Both the position numbers and the translations under genes were made by a program. Under the pieces are notes generated by a model. It made no database searches, had not been told where the DNA came from, and worked only from the letters and a program-made list of their open reading frames with translations. DNA of 64,000 bases from Taeniopygia guttata (lineage: Eukaryota > Chordata > Aves > Passeriformes > Estrildidae): positions 104,794,001 to 104,858,000 of the forward strand of contig NC_133026.1 of the NCBI RefSeq assembly GCF_048771995.1, written 5' to 3'. Numbering within the stretch: the first letter of the stretch is position 1; each line of letters opens with the position of its first letter. Shown one piece after another: positions 62,846 through 64,000 of the stretch.

Positions 62846-64000
62846 CACCAAGTTCCTGGTGGTATTAACAACAGATGTCCTTGTAGCAGCGTTTCCTTTG
62901 TGTTTGTGGGCCCCTTCTCACAATTATGTTTGCACACACCTTTGAAAACCTTACTGAGCTGTGCAGTTGTGCAGGCAGCTGCCAGCCCCCTTGGTACAGG
63001 TGTCAGGGTATGTCACTTAGCTGTAAAGCAGGATGGATGCTTGTCTGTGTCTAGAGATTAAAGAGTGTTCTTGGATCTGTCTTGGTCCTGCACCAAGATG
63101 GGTGCACTCCTCTCTCCAGAGCACTGAGTTCACTCAGTGAGCTGCCCTTTTGAGTCCATTTGTCCAACTTGTTTTGCTTTCCTAAGTCCAGCAGTAACTC
63201 GGAAGATGCCAGTAGCTCTATTGTTTTGTGTATTCTGCACAGTGTTTCACAACTCACTCTATAGCATAACCACCTATTTGTCGTTTTTGCAACCGTCTAG
63301 GATATTTCAGTCCTTACTACACTTGTAAAGTGTTTATACCTCACCAAACCTTATGTCATGGCTTCTTTGCCTCAGGATATTTATGGGTCTGAGCTTGTTG
63401 TCTGCATTGGCAAGTATGAGAAGTTCTGAAGAAAAAGCTGAAGATTTGACATCCGCGCCACTGATGTGGCAGTCCAGACCAGCTTTTGTCACTATGGATG
63501 CAGTGACAACTAGAGTTTGAATATACTGAGTATATTCTGGGGATGTAACTGTGGGTTTGGCTTCCTTCAAAAGGAATCAATTATGCACACTCTGAGACCC
63601 TGGATGGTTAGTGGGAGCCATCAGAGGATTCCCTTCAAAAGTGAGTTGCTGATCCTAACTAGAATACTAATGCAGAGGTACCTCATGCATACCTAGTGTG
63701 CTTCATCCATATTATATTCCTAGGGGTAACCTGGATTAGGTCCTACCTGAAATGCACATAAGTGTATCAAGATCTCAACATTCAGTATCTTTGCTCCACA
63801 GATTCTGACATACCCACTCCTATCAGTCTATACTTGCCAGTATAGTGACAGCCTCCATTTATTTGACTGTGAATTCACCTAGTGATGTGTATACACCACT
63901 GGAGAACAGTGTGATGAATCTCAGCCAATAGCCATGAAAAGTTTTAGAAGAAAAGGTACTATGTGATGGGTTTCTCCCAGAGATTTCTGATTTCCTTTAC
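62846..64000. other. Unassigned sequence upstream of ESCO1
   Basis: About 1.15 kb in which I recognise no gene and no repeat family. The - strand has three modest open frames (63051-63257, and 63334-63570 with an overlapping 63356-63580). None has a recognisable motif. Could be unique intergenic DNA or an old mobile element. Confidence 0.5.

Overview
The window looks like a bird genome, probably a passerine. The evidence is AT-rich introns with GT-AG splicing, several fragments of CR1 LINEs with the typical avian 3' end, and two long terminal repeats resembling passerine ERVL-type and ERVK-type solo LTRs. It holds most of two conserved vertebrate genes, GREB1L and ESCO1, arranged tail to tail. 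The same pair are neighbours on human chromosome 18q11, and this synteny is the main reason to call the first gene GREB1L rather than its paralogue GREB1.

Positions 1-29190 (+ strand): the 3' part of GREB1L. Nineteen coding exons run from 774 to the stop at 26609-26611, and every exon-exon phase is consistent. They encode the C-terminal 1257 or so residues of a protein of roughly 1900. A 3' UTR of about 2.6 kb ends near an ATTAAA at 29165. The first exons and promoter lie to the left of the window.

Positions 29191-29760: a short gap between the two convergent 3' ends.

Positions 29760-61300 (- strand): the complete coding sequence of ESCO1, a cohesin acetyltransferase. Ten coding exons give 852 residues. 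The N-terminal half is long, basic and disordered and is mostly encoded by one 1.37 kb exon. The C-terminal third holds a C2H2-type zinc finger and a GNAT acetyltransferase domain. A non-coding first exon lies in a CpG island (60.56-61.31 kb) with NRF1 and ETS motifs. A second candidate 5' UTR exon carries a complete 30-codon upstream ORF. Two further intronic segments look like alternative exons: one in frame inside the acetyltransferase domain, the other frame-shifting.

Positions 61300-64000: sequence upstream of ESCO1 with two CR1 fragments, one of them split by a 644-bp LTR, followed by about 1.1 kb that I could not assign.

I see no operon, CRISPR array, tRNA or rRNA. I found no previously undescribed system. 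The most useful leads are the candidate alternative exons of ESCO1, the P-loop-like motif in GREB1L, and the nested repeat upstream of ESCO1.
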